DNA of 64,000 nt from Alloboseaceae bacterium BT-24-1 (GTDB lineage: Bacteria; Pseudomonadota; Alphaproteobacteria; Rhizobiales; Beijerinckiaceae), in the NCBI GenBank assembly GCA_025846845.1, contig JAOYTL010000001.1, positions 1 through 64,000 on the forward strand, given 5' to 3'. This document shows positions 29,119 through 38,006 of this stretch, one piece after another. Position 1 is the stretch's first letter. Each line of letters starts with the position of its first letter. The notes beneath the pieces are model-generated. The model searched no databases, was not told the origin of the DNA, and saw only the letters and a list, made by a program, of their open reading frames with translations. The translations under genes and the position numbers were made by a program.

Positions 29119-29399
29119 GCGGCTGAACGCTGGGCCATCTCCATGGATGGCTCAGCAACCCGTGAATCCGTGTTTCGGCCCGTCATTCCTGTGGAACAGC
29201 TCTTGGAATGGCGGCGATTTGCATAGACAAGGCGCCCGCTCGGCGCCTTTCGCCCTTTTCCTGACCCGCCAATCCGGGTAAAGACGCGCGACATCGCGAG
29301 GTCGTCGGCTTGATCCGGCGCCATTCCTTCGCATATGCGCATCTCCTTCGGGACCTTGCCGTCCCGCCCATCGAGCTCACGAAGACGGTGAAATCCGCC

Positions 29400-29867
29400 A
29401 TGGCGACCAAGAGCCCCATCGATCCCGAACTCGTGCGCGAAATGGCGCAACTGATCAACGAGACCGATCTGACCGAGATCGAGGTGCAGAAGGGCGATCT
29501 GCGCATCCGCGTGGCCCGCACCATCACCGCAACGGTGATGGCGCCGGTCGCGGCCGCACCGGCCTTCGCCGCTCCCGTGGCGGCAGCGGCACCTGTCGCC
29601 GCCCCGCTCGAAGCCAAGGCCGCCGCCGCCCATCCCGGCACGGTCAACTCGCCGATGGTCGGCACCGCCTATCGCCGGCCGTCGCCCGAGGCCAAGCCCT
29701 TCATCGAGATCGGCCAGGAGGTGAAGGCGGGCGAGCGCGTCCTCCTCGTCGAGGCGATGAAGACCTTCAATGACATCGTCGCGCCGCGCGCCGGCAAGGT
29801 CGTCGCGATCTTCGTCGAGGACGGCCAGCCGGTTGAATATGGCGAGCCCCTGCTGGTGATCGAGTGA
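29400..29867 (+). CDS. accB: Biotin carboxyl carrier protein of acetyl-CoA carboxylase
   Basis: The 155-residue protein has an N-terminal helical region, an Ala/Pro-rich linker (residues about 45-78) and the biotinyl domain with VEAMKTFN (biotinylated Lys121). It carries CO2 for malonyl-CoA synthesis in fatty-acid production. The ATG at 29400 gives the conserved ATKSPIDPELVREMAQLI start. accC follows after 29 nt as one operon. Confidence 0.95.
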   Translation: MATKSPIDPELVREMAQLINETDLTEIEVQKGDLRIRVARTITATVMAPVAAAPAFAAPVAAAAPVAAPLEAKAAAAHPGTVNSPMVGTAYRRPSPEAKPFIEIGQEVKAGERVLLVEAMKTFNDIVAPRAGKVVAIFVEDGQPVEYGEPLLVIE

Positions 29868-29896
29868 GGATCCATCCGGGCGGGAGCGGGCTGAAG

Positions 29897-31261
29897 ATGT
29901 TCGACAAGATCCTGATCGCCAATCGCGGCGAGATCGCCTTGCGGGTGCTGCGTGCCGCCAAGGAACTGGGTATCGCGACCGTCGCGGTGCATTCGACCGC
30001 CGACGCCAATGCCATGCATGTGCGCCTCGCCGATGAGAGCGTCTGCATCGGCCCGCCGCCGGCGCGCGAGAGCTATCTCAACATTCCCGCGCTGATCGCC
30101 GCCTGCGAGATCACCGGCGCCGATGCGGTCCATCCCGGCTACGGCTTCCTCTCCGAGAATGCCCGCTTCGCCGAGATCCTCGAGCGGCACAACATCGCCT
30201 TCATCGGCCCCAAGGCTGAGCATATCCGCAGCATGGGCGACAAGATCGAGGCCAAGCGCACCGCCAAGCGCCTCGGCATCCCCTGCGTTCCGGGCTCGGA
30301 GGGCGGCGTCACGGATGACGCCGAGGCCCTGCAGATCATCCGCGAGATCGGTTTCCCGGTCATCATCAAGGCTGCGTCGGGCGGCGGCGGCAAGGGCATG
30401 AAAGTGGTTCGCAGCGAGGACGAATTGTCCGTCGCGCTCTCCACGGCCCGTACCGAAGCCAAGGCCAATTTCGGCGACGACGCGGTCTATATCGAGAAGT
30501 ACCTCGAAAAGCCGCGGCATATCGAGATCCAGGTGCTCGGCGACGGCAAGGGCCGGGCGATCCATCTCGGCGAGCGCGACTGCTCGCTGCAGCGCCGCCA
30601 CCAGAAGGTCTGGGAGGAGGGGCCGTCGCCCGCCCTCAACGCCGGCGAGCGCGACCGGATCGGCAATGTCTGCGCCAAGGCGATGGCCGATATGGGCTAT
30701 CTCGGCGCCGGCACGATCGAGTTCCTCTACGAGGATGGCGAGTTCTACTTCATCGAGATGAACACCCGCATCCAGGTCGAGCATCCGGTCACCGAGATGA
30801 TCACCGGGATCGACCTCGTCAACGAGCAGATCAGGATCGCCGCCGGGGCGCCGCTCTCGATCAGCCAGAAGGACGTCGTCATCGAGGGCCACGCCATCGA
30901 ATGCCGCGTCAATGCCGAGCATCACGCGACCTTCCGGCCCTCGCCGGGCAAGATCGCCTCGTTCCATACGCCGGGCGGGCTCGGCGTGCGCGTGGATTCG
31001 GCGGCCTATCAGGGCTATGTCATCCCGCCGCACTACGACTCGCTGGTCGGCAAGCTGATCGTGCACGGCCGCAACCGGGCCGAATGCCTGATGCGCCTGC
31101 GCCGTTCGCTCGACGAGTTCGTCGTCGACGGCGTCGATACCACGCTGCCGCTATTTCGCACGCTGGTGCGCAACCCGGACATCCTGAACGGCGACTACAA
31201 CATCCATTGGCTGGAGAAATTCCTCGCCAATGGCGGCATGGACGAGCCGCGCGAGGGGTGA
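29897..31261 (+). CDS. accC: Biotin carboxylase subunit of acetyl-CoA carboxylase
   Basis: The 454-residue protein carries the biotin carboxylase N-domain (FDKILIANRGEIALRVLRAA), an ATP-grasp core with ASGGGGKGMKVV, the ERDCSLQRRHQKVWEE stretch and the catalytic MNTRIQVEHPVTEM. It carboxylates the AccB biotin with ATP and bicarbonate. An in-frame GTG/ATG extension upstream would overlap accB, so 29897, matching the family start, is preferred. Confidence 0.96.
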   Translation: MFDKILIANRGEIALRVLRAAKELGIATVAVHSTADANAMHVRLADESVCIGPPPARESYLNIPALIAACEITGADAVHPGYGFLSENARFAEILERHNIAFIGPKAEHIRSMGDKIEAKRTAKRLGIPCVPGSEGGVTDDAEALQIIREIGFPVIIKAASGGGGKGMKVVRSEDELSVALSTARTEAKANFGDDAVYIEKYLEKPRHIEIQVLGDGKGRAIHLGERDCSLQRRHQKVWEEGPSPALNAGERDRIGNVCAKAMADMGYLGAGTIEFLYEDGEFYFIEMNTRIQVEHPVTEMITGIDLVNEQIRIAAGAPLSISQKDVVIEGHAIECRVNAEHHATFRPSPGKIASFHTPGGLGVRVDSAAYQGYVIPPHYDSLVGKLIVHGRNRAECLMRLRRSLDEFVVDGVDTTLPLFRTLVRNPDILNGDYNIHWLEKFLANGGMDEPREG

Positions 31262-31267
31262 GCCTTG

Positions 31268-31412
31268 CCTTCTCCCCTTGCGGGAGAAGGTGGCCCGAAG
31301 GGCCGGATGAGGGGTTGCACTGTGGTTTCCGCTTTCGGCTGTGGTCAGGCGTGAGCTTGGCAAGGTCGCGAGACCCCTCACCCCAACCCTCTCCCGCAGG
31401 GGGAGAGGGGGT
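31268..31412. repeat. Inverted pair of REP-like palindromes between accC and aat
   Basis: The copy at 31268-31314 contains its own stem, CCTTCTCCC-CTTGC-GGGAGAAGG, then ends in GGATGAGGGG. The second copy, at about 31373-31412, is inverted (CCCCTCACCCCAACCCTCTCCCGCAGGGGGAGAGG in part). This is the same family as at 114-251. Confidence 0.78.
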
Positions 31413-31463
31413 TGCGTCGAGACGACGTTTGACACGCGCGCCGACCCGCGCTCCCATCGTCTC

Positions 31464-32141
31464 ATGAAGGCCCGCTCCACACCTGCGCGCGCGCCGGCGA
31501 TCACGCCGGAAATCCTGCTGCGCGCCTATGCGGCCGGCGTCTTCCCGATGGCGGAAAGCGCCGACGACCCCGCTCTGTTCTGGGTCGAGCCGGAAATCCG
31601 CGGCATCATTCCGCTCGACGCCTTCCATCTGGCGGGCCGGCTGGCGCGCACCGTCCGTTCCGATCGGTTCGAAATCCGGGTCGATCAGGATTTCGCGGGG
31701 GTCATCGCAGCCTGCGCCGAAAGCCGGCCGGACCGGGCCGAGACCTGGATCAATGGCCGCATCCGCGGGCTCTATGGCGAGCTCTTCCATCTCGGCTATG
31801 TCCACACCGTCGAATGCTGGCGCGAGGACAGGCTCGTCGGTGGGCTCTACGGCCTGTCGCTCGGCGGCGCCTTCTTCGGCGAGAGCATGTTCCACCGCGA
31901 GACCGATGCTTCGAAGGTGGCGCTGGTGCATCTCGTCGCCCGGCTGCGGCGCGGCCGCTATCGCCTGCTCGACACCCAGTTCCAGACCGCTCATCTCGCC
32001 CAGTTCGGCACGCGCGAGATCCCGCGCGAGACCTATCGCGACCTGCTCGACGCAGCGATCCAGGCGGATGGCGATTGGTGGTCCTGGCCGCAGGGGAGCC
32101 GCGTCAGTGGCGAGGCGGCCCTGGCGGCGTTGACTGGCTGA
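31464..32141 (+). CDS. aat: Leucyl/phenylalanyl-tRNA--protein transferase
   Basis: The 225-residue protein transfers Leu or Phe from tRNA to proteins with N-terminal Arg or Lys, marking them for ClpS/ClpAP degradation. Motifs are GVFPMAESADDPALFWVEPEIRGIIPLD in parts, TWINGRIRGLYGELFHLGYVHTVECW and LSLGGAFFGESMFH. The ATG at 31464 gives the normal length. It keeps its usual place after accC in this order of bacteria. Confidence 0.95.
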   Translation: MKARSTPARAPAITPEILLRAYAAGVFPMAESADDPALFWVEPEIRGIIPLDAFHLAGRLARTVRSDRFEIRVDQDFAGVIAACAESRPDRAETWINGRIRGLYGELFHLGYVHTVECWREDRLVGGLYGLSLGGAFFGESMFHRETDASKVALVHLVARLRRGRYRLLDTQFQTAHLAQFGTREIPRETYRDLLDAAIQADGDWWSWPQGSRVSGEAALAALTG

Positions 32142-32148
32142 GAGTCGA

Positions 32149-32529
32149 TCAGGCGGCCGGTCCCTCGATCGCCATCGGCGAGGGCTCCCAGAGCTCGATC
32201 GGATTGCCCTCGGGATCGTGGATGCGGCAGAAGCGGCCGACTTCTGAATCCCACTCCGGCCGTGTCTCGACGGCAATCCCTGCCGCGCGGAGCGACGCCA
32301 TCATCGCGTCGAGATCATCAATGCGGAAATTGACCATCCACTGTTGCCCGGGACGGCCGAAATAGTCGGTATCTGCCTTGAACGGGCCGAAAATGGTCGG
32401 TCCGGCGTCCTGGCTCCAGACCGCCTTGTTCATATCGGCGATGCCGAGGTGACGCTCGTACCAGGCTGCCAGGGCTTGTGGATCGCTGCCGCGAAAGAAC
32501 AGGCCGCCGATGCCGGTGACCCGCGCCAT
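32149..32529 (-). CDS. VOC-superfamily (glyoxalase-like) protein
   Basis: The 126-residue protein is one vicinal-oxygen-chelate unit (VTGIGGLFFRGSDPQALAAWY, FRIDDLDAMMASLRAAGI, VGRFCRIHDPEGNPIELWEP). The C-terminal Glu in NPIELWE is a typical metal ligand. It could be a glyoxalase, dioxygenase or resistance-type binding protein. It is 3 nt from the DUF2155 stop on the same strand. Confidence 0.87.
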   Translation of the reverse strand: MARVTGIGGLFFRGSDPQALAAWYERHLGIADMNKAVWSQDAGPTIFGPFKADTDYFGRPGQQWMVNFRIDDLDAMMASLRAAGIAVETRPEWDSEVGRFCRIHDPEGNPIELWEPSPMAIEGPAA

Positions 32530-32532
32530 GGT

Positions 32533-33147
32533 TCAATTGCCGCCGGCGGGATCGCGCCCGCCTGGGACGGGGTTGGTCGGGAAGAAGCGCTGCGACGGCG
32601 TCTGGCGCGGCTGCACCGGTACGCCCTGCGGCGGGGCGACGTCGATGCGCTGGTTCGGCGGGGGTGTCTGCTGAGCCGGCCGCGCCGGGCGTTCGGGGCG
32701 TTGGCCGGCCGTCGGTGGCGGGGGCGGCGCTTCCGGCTCCTTCGGATCGACCACCAGCTCGGTGCCGCCTTTGCAGTCGGTCAGCCAGACATCGTAGATC
32801 GCGTGCTCGACGCCGTGCAGGCCGGGGCTGGAAGCATACATCCAGCCGGTGAAGATGCGCCGGTACTCGTTGTTGAAGGTGACCTCGTCGACCTCGGTGA
32901 AGGAGGTCGTCTGCGGCGCCTCGGTCGGCGGGCGCGTCCAGCAGATGCGCGGCGTGATCTGCAGCGCGCCGAACTGCACGGTCTCGTCGATCGCCACCTC
33001 GAAGGAGATGATCCGGCCGGTGATCTTGTCGAGCCCGGCGAAGACAGCGGTGGGGTTGCGGATGCGGTCGGCCTTGGCGGGGACGGCCAGCGCGAGGGCT
33101 GCGCCGGAGACGGCGGCGAAAGCGAGGATCCTGCGGAGCGAGAGCAT
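32533..33147 (-). CDS. DUF2155-domain exported protein
   Basis: The 204-residue protein has a signal peptide (ending VPAKA), then a DUF2155 domain with KITGRIISFEVAIDETVQFGAL, CWTRPPTEAPQT, FSGWMY-like IFTGWMYASSPGLHGVEH and IYDVWLTDC. A proline-rich tail completes it. The function is unknown, but the gene commonly lies near aat and NDUFA12 genes in Hyphomicrobiales, which is true here apart from an intervening mntH and MFS gene. Confidence 0.9.
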   Translation of the reverse strand: MLSLRRILAFAAVSGAALALAVPAKADRIRNPTAVFAGLDKITGRIISFEVAIDETVQFGALQITPRICWTRPPTEAPQTTSFTEVDEVTFNNEYRRIFTGWMYASSPGLHGVEHAIYDVWLTDCKGGTELVVDPKEPEAPPPPPTAGQRPERPARPAQQTPPPNQRIDVAPPQGVPVQPRQTPSQRFFPTNPVPGGRDPAGGN

Positions 33148-33321
33148 GCTGGCTTGTGATTCTCTTGCAGCGCGGCCGAGCCGCGACGGGGCGCAGTAGC
33201 ACGGCAATCGCAGCGGAAAAAGGGCGGAAGACGACACCTGGCCGGCGCGGCTGCGGCCGAGCGGCCGAGGCGCATTGCGTATCGGCCATGGCGGACATGC
33301 TTCTAGCGGCAGTTCATGCAG

Positions 33322-33373
33322 TTGCAATCCATTTGCAAATCCATATCGTGCCGATGCCTTGCAAAATGCAAAA
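33322..33373 (+). promoter_or_regulatory. Mur-type manganese operator candidates before mntH
   Basis: TTGCAA-TCCAT-TTGCAA (33322-33338) is a symmetric pair of TTGCAA hexamers, and a second related stretch TTGCAAAATGCAAAA sits at 33359-33373. TGCAAAT-like symmetric boxes before mntH or sitABCD are the known binding pattern of Mur, the manganese-responsive Fur-family regulator of this order. The second site is only about 12 nt before the start, where bound protein would block translation initiation or RNA polymerase. Confidence 0.6.
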
Positions 33374-33385
33374 TCGAGGGTTCGC

Positions 33386-34732
33386 ATGGAAGCGCGCGTC
33401 GACGGGACGCCATCCGGCTGGCGGAATGATCGCGGCGAGGCTTCGCTGGCTGACGTCCACCGCTCGATAGCCGTGCGCAGTTCCGGGCCCGGTTGGCGCC
33501 GCGCCGCCGCCTTCACCGGCCCGGGCTACCTCGTCGCCGTCGGCTACATGGATCCCGGCAACTGGGCGACCTCGATCGCCGGCGGCTCGAAATTCGGCTA
33601 CACGCTGCTTGTCGTCGCGCTCGTCTCCAACATCATGGCGATCGTGCTGCAGTCGCTCTGCGCGCGGCTCGCCATCGCGTCCGGCCGCGACCTGGCCCAG
33701 GCTTGCCGCGACGCTTTTCCGAAGCCTGTCGCCTATACGCTCTGGTTCCTCGCCGAGGTCGCGATCATCGCCACCGACATCGCCGAGGTGATCGGCACCG
33801 CGATCGGCCTCAACCTGATCTTCGGCATCCCGCTTGAGCTCGGCGTCATCATCACCGCGCTCGACGTGTTTCTGATCCTCTATCTGCAGCGGCTCGGCTT
33901 CCGCTGGGTCGAGGCGCTGATCATCACGCTGCTGGGCGTGATCGCGGTCTGTTTCGCAATCCAGATCGCGCTCGCCGACCCGAACTGGGGGCAGGTGATC
34001 CGCGGCTTCGCACCGACGACGCAGATCATCACCAATCCCGAGATGCTCTATCTCGCGCTCGGCATCCTCGGCGCGACGGTGATGCCGCATAACCTTTATC
34101 TGCACTCAGGCATCGTGCAGACGCGCGCTTATGGCGAGACCCTGCCCGAAAAGCGCCAGGCACTGAGATATGCCACGATCGATTCGACGGTGGCGCTGAT
34201 GTTCGCGCTCCTGATCAACGCCTCGATCCTGATCCTGGCGGCCGCGACCTTCCACAAGACCGGCCAGACCGAGATCGCCGAGCTCGGCGAAGCCCACAAG
34301 CTGCTCGGCCCGCTGCTCGGGCTGGCGGTCGCGCCGACGCTGTTCGGCATCGCGCTGCTCTGCTGCGGCATCAACTCGACGGTGACGGCGACGCTGGCCG
34401 GACAGATCGTGATGGAGGGCTTCCTCAAGATCAAACTGCCGCCCTGGCTGCGCCGGCTGATCACCCGCGGCATCGCCATCATCCCGGCCGCAGCGGTGAC
34501 GATCTGGTACGGCGACGCCGGCACCGCACGGCTCTTGATCCTGACCCAGGTCGTGCTCTCGCTGCAGCTCTCTTTCGCGGTCTTCCCGCTGGTGATGTTC
34601 ACCGCCGACAAGACGAAGATGGGTGAGCTGGTCGCGCCGCGCTGGCTCGTCGCCTTCGCGGTGCTGATCGCGGTGGTGATCGCGGCACTGAACGTCAAGC
34701 TACTGGTCGATTTCGTCAGCGGGGCGGGTTGA
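33386..34732 (+). CDS. mntH: NRAMP-family Mn(II)/Fe(II) proton symporter
   Basis: The 448-residue membrane protein has the NRAMP metal-binding helix 1 motif GYMDPGNWATSIAGGSKFGY and the helix 6 motif GATVMPHNLYLHSGIVQTR, within about 11 helices. It imports manganese (and iron). The ATG at 33386 follows a GAGGG site; the upstream in-frame extension would span the operator region. Manganese repression through Mur is expected from the boxes upstream. Confidence 0.94.
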   Translation: MEARVDGTPSGWRNDRGEASLADVHRSIAVRSSGPGWRRAAAFTGPGYLVAVGYMDPGNWATSIAGGSKFGYTLLVVALVSNIMAIVLQSLCARLAIASGRDLAQACRDAFPKPVAYTLWFLAEVAIIATDIAEVIGTAIGLNLIFGIPLELGVIITALDVFLILYLQRLGFRWVEALIITLLGVIAVCFAIQIALADPNWGQVIRGFAPTTQIITNPEMLYLALGILGATVMPHNLYLHSGIVQTRAYGETLPEKRQALRYATIDSTVALMFALLINASILILAAATFHKTGQTEIAELGEAHKLLGPLLGLAVAPTLFGIALLCCGINSTVTATLAGQIVMEGFLKIKLPPWLRRLITRGIAIIPAAAVTIWYGDAGTARLLILTQVVLSLQLSFAVFPLVMFTADKTKMGELVAPRWLVAFAVLIAVVIAALNVKLLVDFVSGAG

Positions 34733-34740
34733 GTTCGAAT

Positions 34741-35994
34741 TCAGCGCGGGCTGGCGGTCGCATCGCTGACCGGGGCCTCGATCTGGGAACGGCGCGGTTC
34801 CGGCATCAGCATGAGCAGCAGCGCCAATGCGAGCCCGGCTGCGAAGCCGAGCGTGACGAACGCTGCGCCGTAGCCGTAGCCCACGACGATCGCGCCGGCG
34901 ACGGAGGTGCTGAGCGCTGCGCCGATGCCCTGTGCGGTCGCGATGGCGCCCTGGGCGACGTTGAAATGCCCGGTGCCTTCAGTGAGATCGGCGACGATGA
35001 GCGGGAAGAGCGCGCCGAAGATGCCGGCGCCGACGCCATCGAGCAATTGAACCCCGACCAGCCAGTACGGATCGTCGGACAACGGATAGAGCAGGCCGCG
35101 CAGGCACAGGACCGCCAGCGCGATCGCAAAGATCGGCTTGCGACCCCAGCGATCGGCGGTGGCGCCTACGACCAGCGCGACAGGGACCATCACCAGCTGC
35201 GCCGCGACGATGCAGGCCGACATCAGCGTGGTGGCTAGCTCGGGATTGGCCAATGCCAGCTTCTGGCCGACCAGCGGCAGCATCGCTGCGTTGGCGAAAT
35301 GGAACAGCGTGGTCGATGCCGCGAAGACCAGCAGCGGCGGGTTGGTCAGCAGCACGGCCAGTCCTGACGGGCGTGCGGTGGCGGTTCCATCCACGTCATC
35401 ATGGAGACCGCGCGCCACGTCGTGATCGATCGCCGCGGCCGGCACGCTGAGCGTGGCGGCGACACTGGCAGCCGCCATCGCCGCCATCAGCCAGAACACT
35501 GCAACAGGTCCGAACCAATAGGCGAAGCCGCCGGCGAGAAGTGCGGCGGTGGCGTTGCCGGCGTGGTTGAAGGCTTCGTTGCGGCCGATGCGCCGCGCAA
35601 AGGCTTTGGGGCCGACGATGCCGAGCGTGATCGCGGCAATGGCTGGAGGAAAGATCGCTCCGGCGACGCCGGACACCGCCTGCAGGATCGTCACCGGGAC
35701 GAGACTCGGAAAAGCCGGGATCGCCAGCGATGCGATAGTGATGGCGGTCGCTGCGGTGACGAGGATGGCGCGCTTCGCGCGGGTCGCGTCGATCAGTGCG
35801 CCGGCCGGCGTCTGCGCGACGATGCCGGCGATACCGGCGGCCGAGAGCGTGAAGCCGATCGAGGCTTCGTCCCAATGGTGGACCGTGAGCAGATAGATCG
35901 CGAGATAGGGGCCGAGGCCGTCACGGACATCGGCGAGGAAGAAGTTCAGCGCGTCGAGCGGCGTACGGGCCGATGTCGTGCGATCCTGGCGCAT
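34741..35994 (-). CDS. Major facilitator superfamily transporter
   Basis: The 417-residue protein has about twelve membrane helices, with a conserved NFFLADVRDGLGPYLAIYLLTVHHWDE start and QTPAGALIDATRAKRAILV in the first half, then GRKPIFAIALAVLCLRGLLYPL in the second. It resembles MFS drug or sugar exporters without a clear substrate. It is convergent with mntH (8 nt gap). Confidence 0.9.
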   Translation of the reverse strand: MRQDRTTSARTPLDALNFFLADVRDGLGPYLAIYLLTVHHWDEASIGFTLSAAGIAGIVAQTPAGALIDATRAKRAILVTAATAITIASLAIPAFPSLVPVTILQAVSGVAGAIFPPAIAAITLGIVGPKAFARRIGRNEAFNHAGNATAALLAGGFAYWFGPVAVFWLMAAMAAASVAATLSVPAAAIDHDVARGLHDDVDGTATARPSGLAVLLTNPPLLVFAASTTLFHFANAAMLPLVGQKLALANPELATTLMSACIVAAQLVMVPVALVVGATADRWGRKPIFAIALAVLCLRGLLYPLSDDPYWLVGVQLLDGVGAGIFGALFPLIVADLTEGTGHFNVAQGAIATAQGIGAALSTSVAGAIVVGYGYGAAFVTLGFAAGLALALLLMLMPEPRRSQIEAPVSDATASPR

Positions 35995-36065
35995 ATCGAG
36001 CTTTCGGCGGGAGCGATGCGGCGATCAACGGGCGAGGGCGAAGCTGGTTCCCTCGAAGCTCACGT

Positions 36066-36095
36066 GAAAAACCCGGCAGCATGGCGCTGCCGGGT
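36066..36095 (-). terminator. Intrinsic terminator of the NDUFA12 gene
   Basis: ACCCGGCAGC-ATGGC-GCTGCCGGGT is a perfect 10-bp stem. On the minus strand it is followed by TTTTT, about 30 nt after the stop codon of the NDUFA12 gene. Confidence 0.87.
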
Positions 36096-36122
36096 GAAAC
36101 TCTGCTTGCCGTGCCAGTATTT

Positions 36123-36533
36123 TCAGCGGCCGGGCGTCCAGGCCTGGTAGTCGCCGGTCGCGGCCGGGGTCTCGTTGTCGCCGAGCGTCGAGCCCTTGGG
36201 GCGATAGGCCAGCGCCGTGCCGGTATGGTTCGGCTGGTGCGGCTTCTGCCAGTCGCGGGCGGCGTATTTTTCCTCGGACGGGGCGACGTCGACGGTGTGG
36301 TGCAGCCAGCCGTTCCAGCCGGGCGGGATCATCGAGGCCTCGGCGGGGCCGTTATAGACGACCCAGCGGCGCTGGATGCCGAGCGCCTTGTCCTTCTTGC
36401 CGCCCTTGGTGCGGTAATAGATGTTGCCGAACTCGTCCTCGCCGACCTTCTCGCCGAAGCGCCAGGTGTGGAAGCGCGTGCCCATGGTCTGGCCGTTCCA
36501 CCAGGTGAAGATCTGGAGCAGGGTCTGGTTCAT
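36123..36533 (-). CDS. NDUFA12-family protein (NADH:ubiquinone oxidoreductase accessory subunit)
   Basis: The 136-residue protein is homologous to mitochondrial NDUFA12/B17.2: WNGQTMGTRFHTWRFGEKVGED, GNIYYR, RRWVVYNG and PPGWNGWLHHTVD. It is an accessory subunit of complex I in alphaproteobacteria. It follows the NIPSNAP gene by 73 nt on the same strand and ends in a strong terminator. Confidence 0.93.
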   Translation of the reverse strand: MNQTLLQIFTWWNGQTMGTRFHTWRFGEKVGEDEFGNIYYRTKGGKKDKALGIQRRWVVYNGPAEASMIPPGWNGWLHHTVDVAPSEEKYAARDWQKPHQPNHTGTALAYRPKGSTLGDNETPAATGDYQAWTPGR

Positions 36534-36606
36534 CGCTTCGCGTCCGCGCAGGCCTTGGGCCGTCGCGCGACTTATGAAGATGCGGGCCCGCGATGTCCAG
36601 TGCGGC

Positions 36607-37302
36607 TCAGCGCAGCAGCGAGCGGGCGGTCGGGGCGAGGCGGGCGATATCCGGGGCACGTGCGCCGCCGACTGGAACAGCGTGCAGGGCCGCCTCGAGC
36701 GCCGGTATCGCCTGCGCGACCGCAGGCCGGACGAGCGTTACGACGACGCATTCGCCCTCGCGCACGGGCAGGCGCGCAAAGCCGTTCTCGCTGCGGTCAC
36801 TGATCAGGCTGGCGATCACTGCGCCGCCGGTTGAGCGGACTGCATCGGCGATCGCCTGCGCGGCAAGCGCGGCCTCAGCGTCGGCTGCCTCCGGCGCGAG
36901 ATGATGGATGGCGGCGATATAATTGCGCCCGTCTTCGAGATCGCTCGTTCCCGGCGGCGATCGCTCGAGACCCTGCGTATCGAAACCGGAACCCGGCGCG
37001 GCCGGCTTCAGCATCAGCACGTCGTGCCAGGCGAGCATGGTTTCGTTGGCGGCCGGGCCATGCTCAGCCCAGACCGGGCCGCCATAGAAGGTGGGGAGGG
37101 CGCGGGTGCGTGCTTCCTGATCAGCAAAGCCCCGGAACCAGACGAATTGGTCGGGCGCTGCGGGATCGCGGAACTGGCAGATGACGCTCATGCCCACCGC
37201 TTCCTGCGTCTCGACGAGATGGGTGTCGAAGACCTGGACCAGTGTGTCGCGCGCGCCGGGCTTCAAGGTGTAGCGGCGCAGTTCGAAGACGGTGTCGGTC
37301 AT
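36607..37302 (-). CDS. NIPSNAP-family protein
   Basis: The 231-residue protein has an N-terminal NIPSNAP domain (VFELRRYTLKPGARDTLVQVFDTHLVE, CQFRDPAAPDQFVWFRGFAD) and a second related half. NIPSNAP proteins have a dimeric ferredoxin-like fold with no known chemistry. The gene is probably transcribed with the NDUFA12 gene. Confidence 0.87.
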   Translation of the reverse strand: MTDTVFELRRYTLKPGARDTLVQVFDTHLVETQEAVGMSVICQFRDPAAPDQFVWFRGFADQEARTRALPTFYGGPVWAEHGPAANETMLAWHDVLMLKPAAPGSGFDTQGLERSPPGTSDLEDGRNYIAAIHHLAPEAADAEAALAAQAIADAVRSTGGAVIASLISDRSENGFARLPVREGECVVVTLVRPAVAQAIPALEAALHAVPVGGARAPDIARLAPTARSLLR

Positions 37303-38006
37303 GGCGGCTCTCCAGCTGGCGTTGCAGCTAGGTGGCGGGAGCGCCCAAACCCGTCAGCAGCGTCATGTGGAGCCTCGCCACGATTCGGTCATGATTCGAG
37401 ATGCGCCGCGACCCGTCTCCGGATCGCGCCAGCCAGGCAAGCATTGCGCGGATTCAAGCACTTGTGGCTGCTGGCGCAGAGAGCGCTTTCGCTGGTAGGT
37501 CGCGACAGTCCTGTTGACGGTTGGTTAACCATGGTCCAGCGGATTTTAGTGGTTTCACACCGGCAAGGATCGTTGCAAACTGGCAACGCCGCTGCGATTC
37601 CCCATGCGATTCCTTGGGCTTAGCGGGTGCCTTGAAACTTATCCCCATGATCCACATCTTCCTACAAGATGTCGTATCCACACCTATCGGTGCGCACTAA
37701 TCCTTGACGTCGCGGCCCATTCGGGACTAAATTTTGACGGTCGCGTGACGGTTGGCGGAGACGCCTTTTTCGACCCGCGAAACGAGTTCCCAGATGGGTC
37801 GGGCGATCACCGCGGCGCGCCAGCAATGGCGACGGCGAACGGCGACGTATGCTCCGCCTGGTCGCAACCGGACGCTCGACGGCGGGGTGACACCGCAGCG
37901 GGATCCAGGGGCATCAAACCGAGTTGGTCTGACATCAGGAGCCGGTGAGCAACCGGCCGCGCGGGGCGCCAGGATGCGTCCGCGGCAAGCATTGGGGACG
38001 AAGCTT
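37303..38006. other. Long leader region before nrdJ
   Basis: About 700 nt without a convincing gene. It contains the DnaA-box-like cluster at 37639-37682, an inverted repeat ACATCTT-CCTAC-AAGATGT (37654-37672), CACC-TATC-GGTG (37681-37692) and a hairpin GCCGGT-GAGCA-ACCGGC near 37940-37956. An open in-frame extension of nrdJ to 37752 does not look conserved. No NrdR box or B12 riboswitch was seen. Confidence 0.55.
37639..37682 (+). promoter_or_regulatory. Cluster of three DnaA-box-like nonamers upstream of nrdJ
   Basis: TTATCCCCA (37639-37647), TGATCCACA (37648-37656) and GTATCCACA (37674-37682) each differ by one base from the consensus TTATCCACA and lie in the same orientation. DnaA binding upstream of ribonucleotide reductase genes is established for nrdAB in E. 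coli. Control of nrdJ here is inferred. Confidence 0.5.

Noticed and set aside
37830..38000. Possible cobalamin riboswitch upstream of B12-dependent nrdJ
   Set aside because: The stretch has hairpins and a CAGGAGCCGG-like piece, but the B12-box and the conserved core were not found in order.
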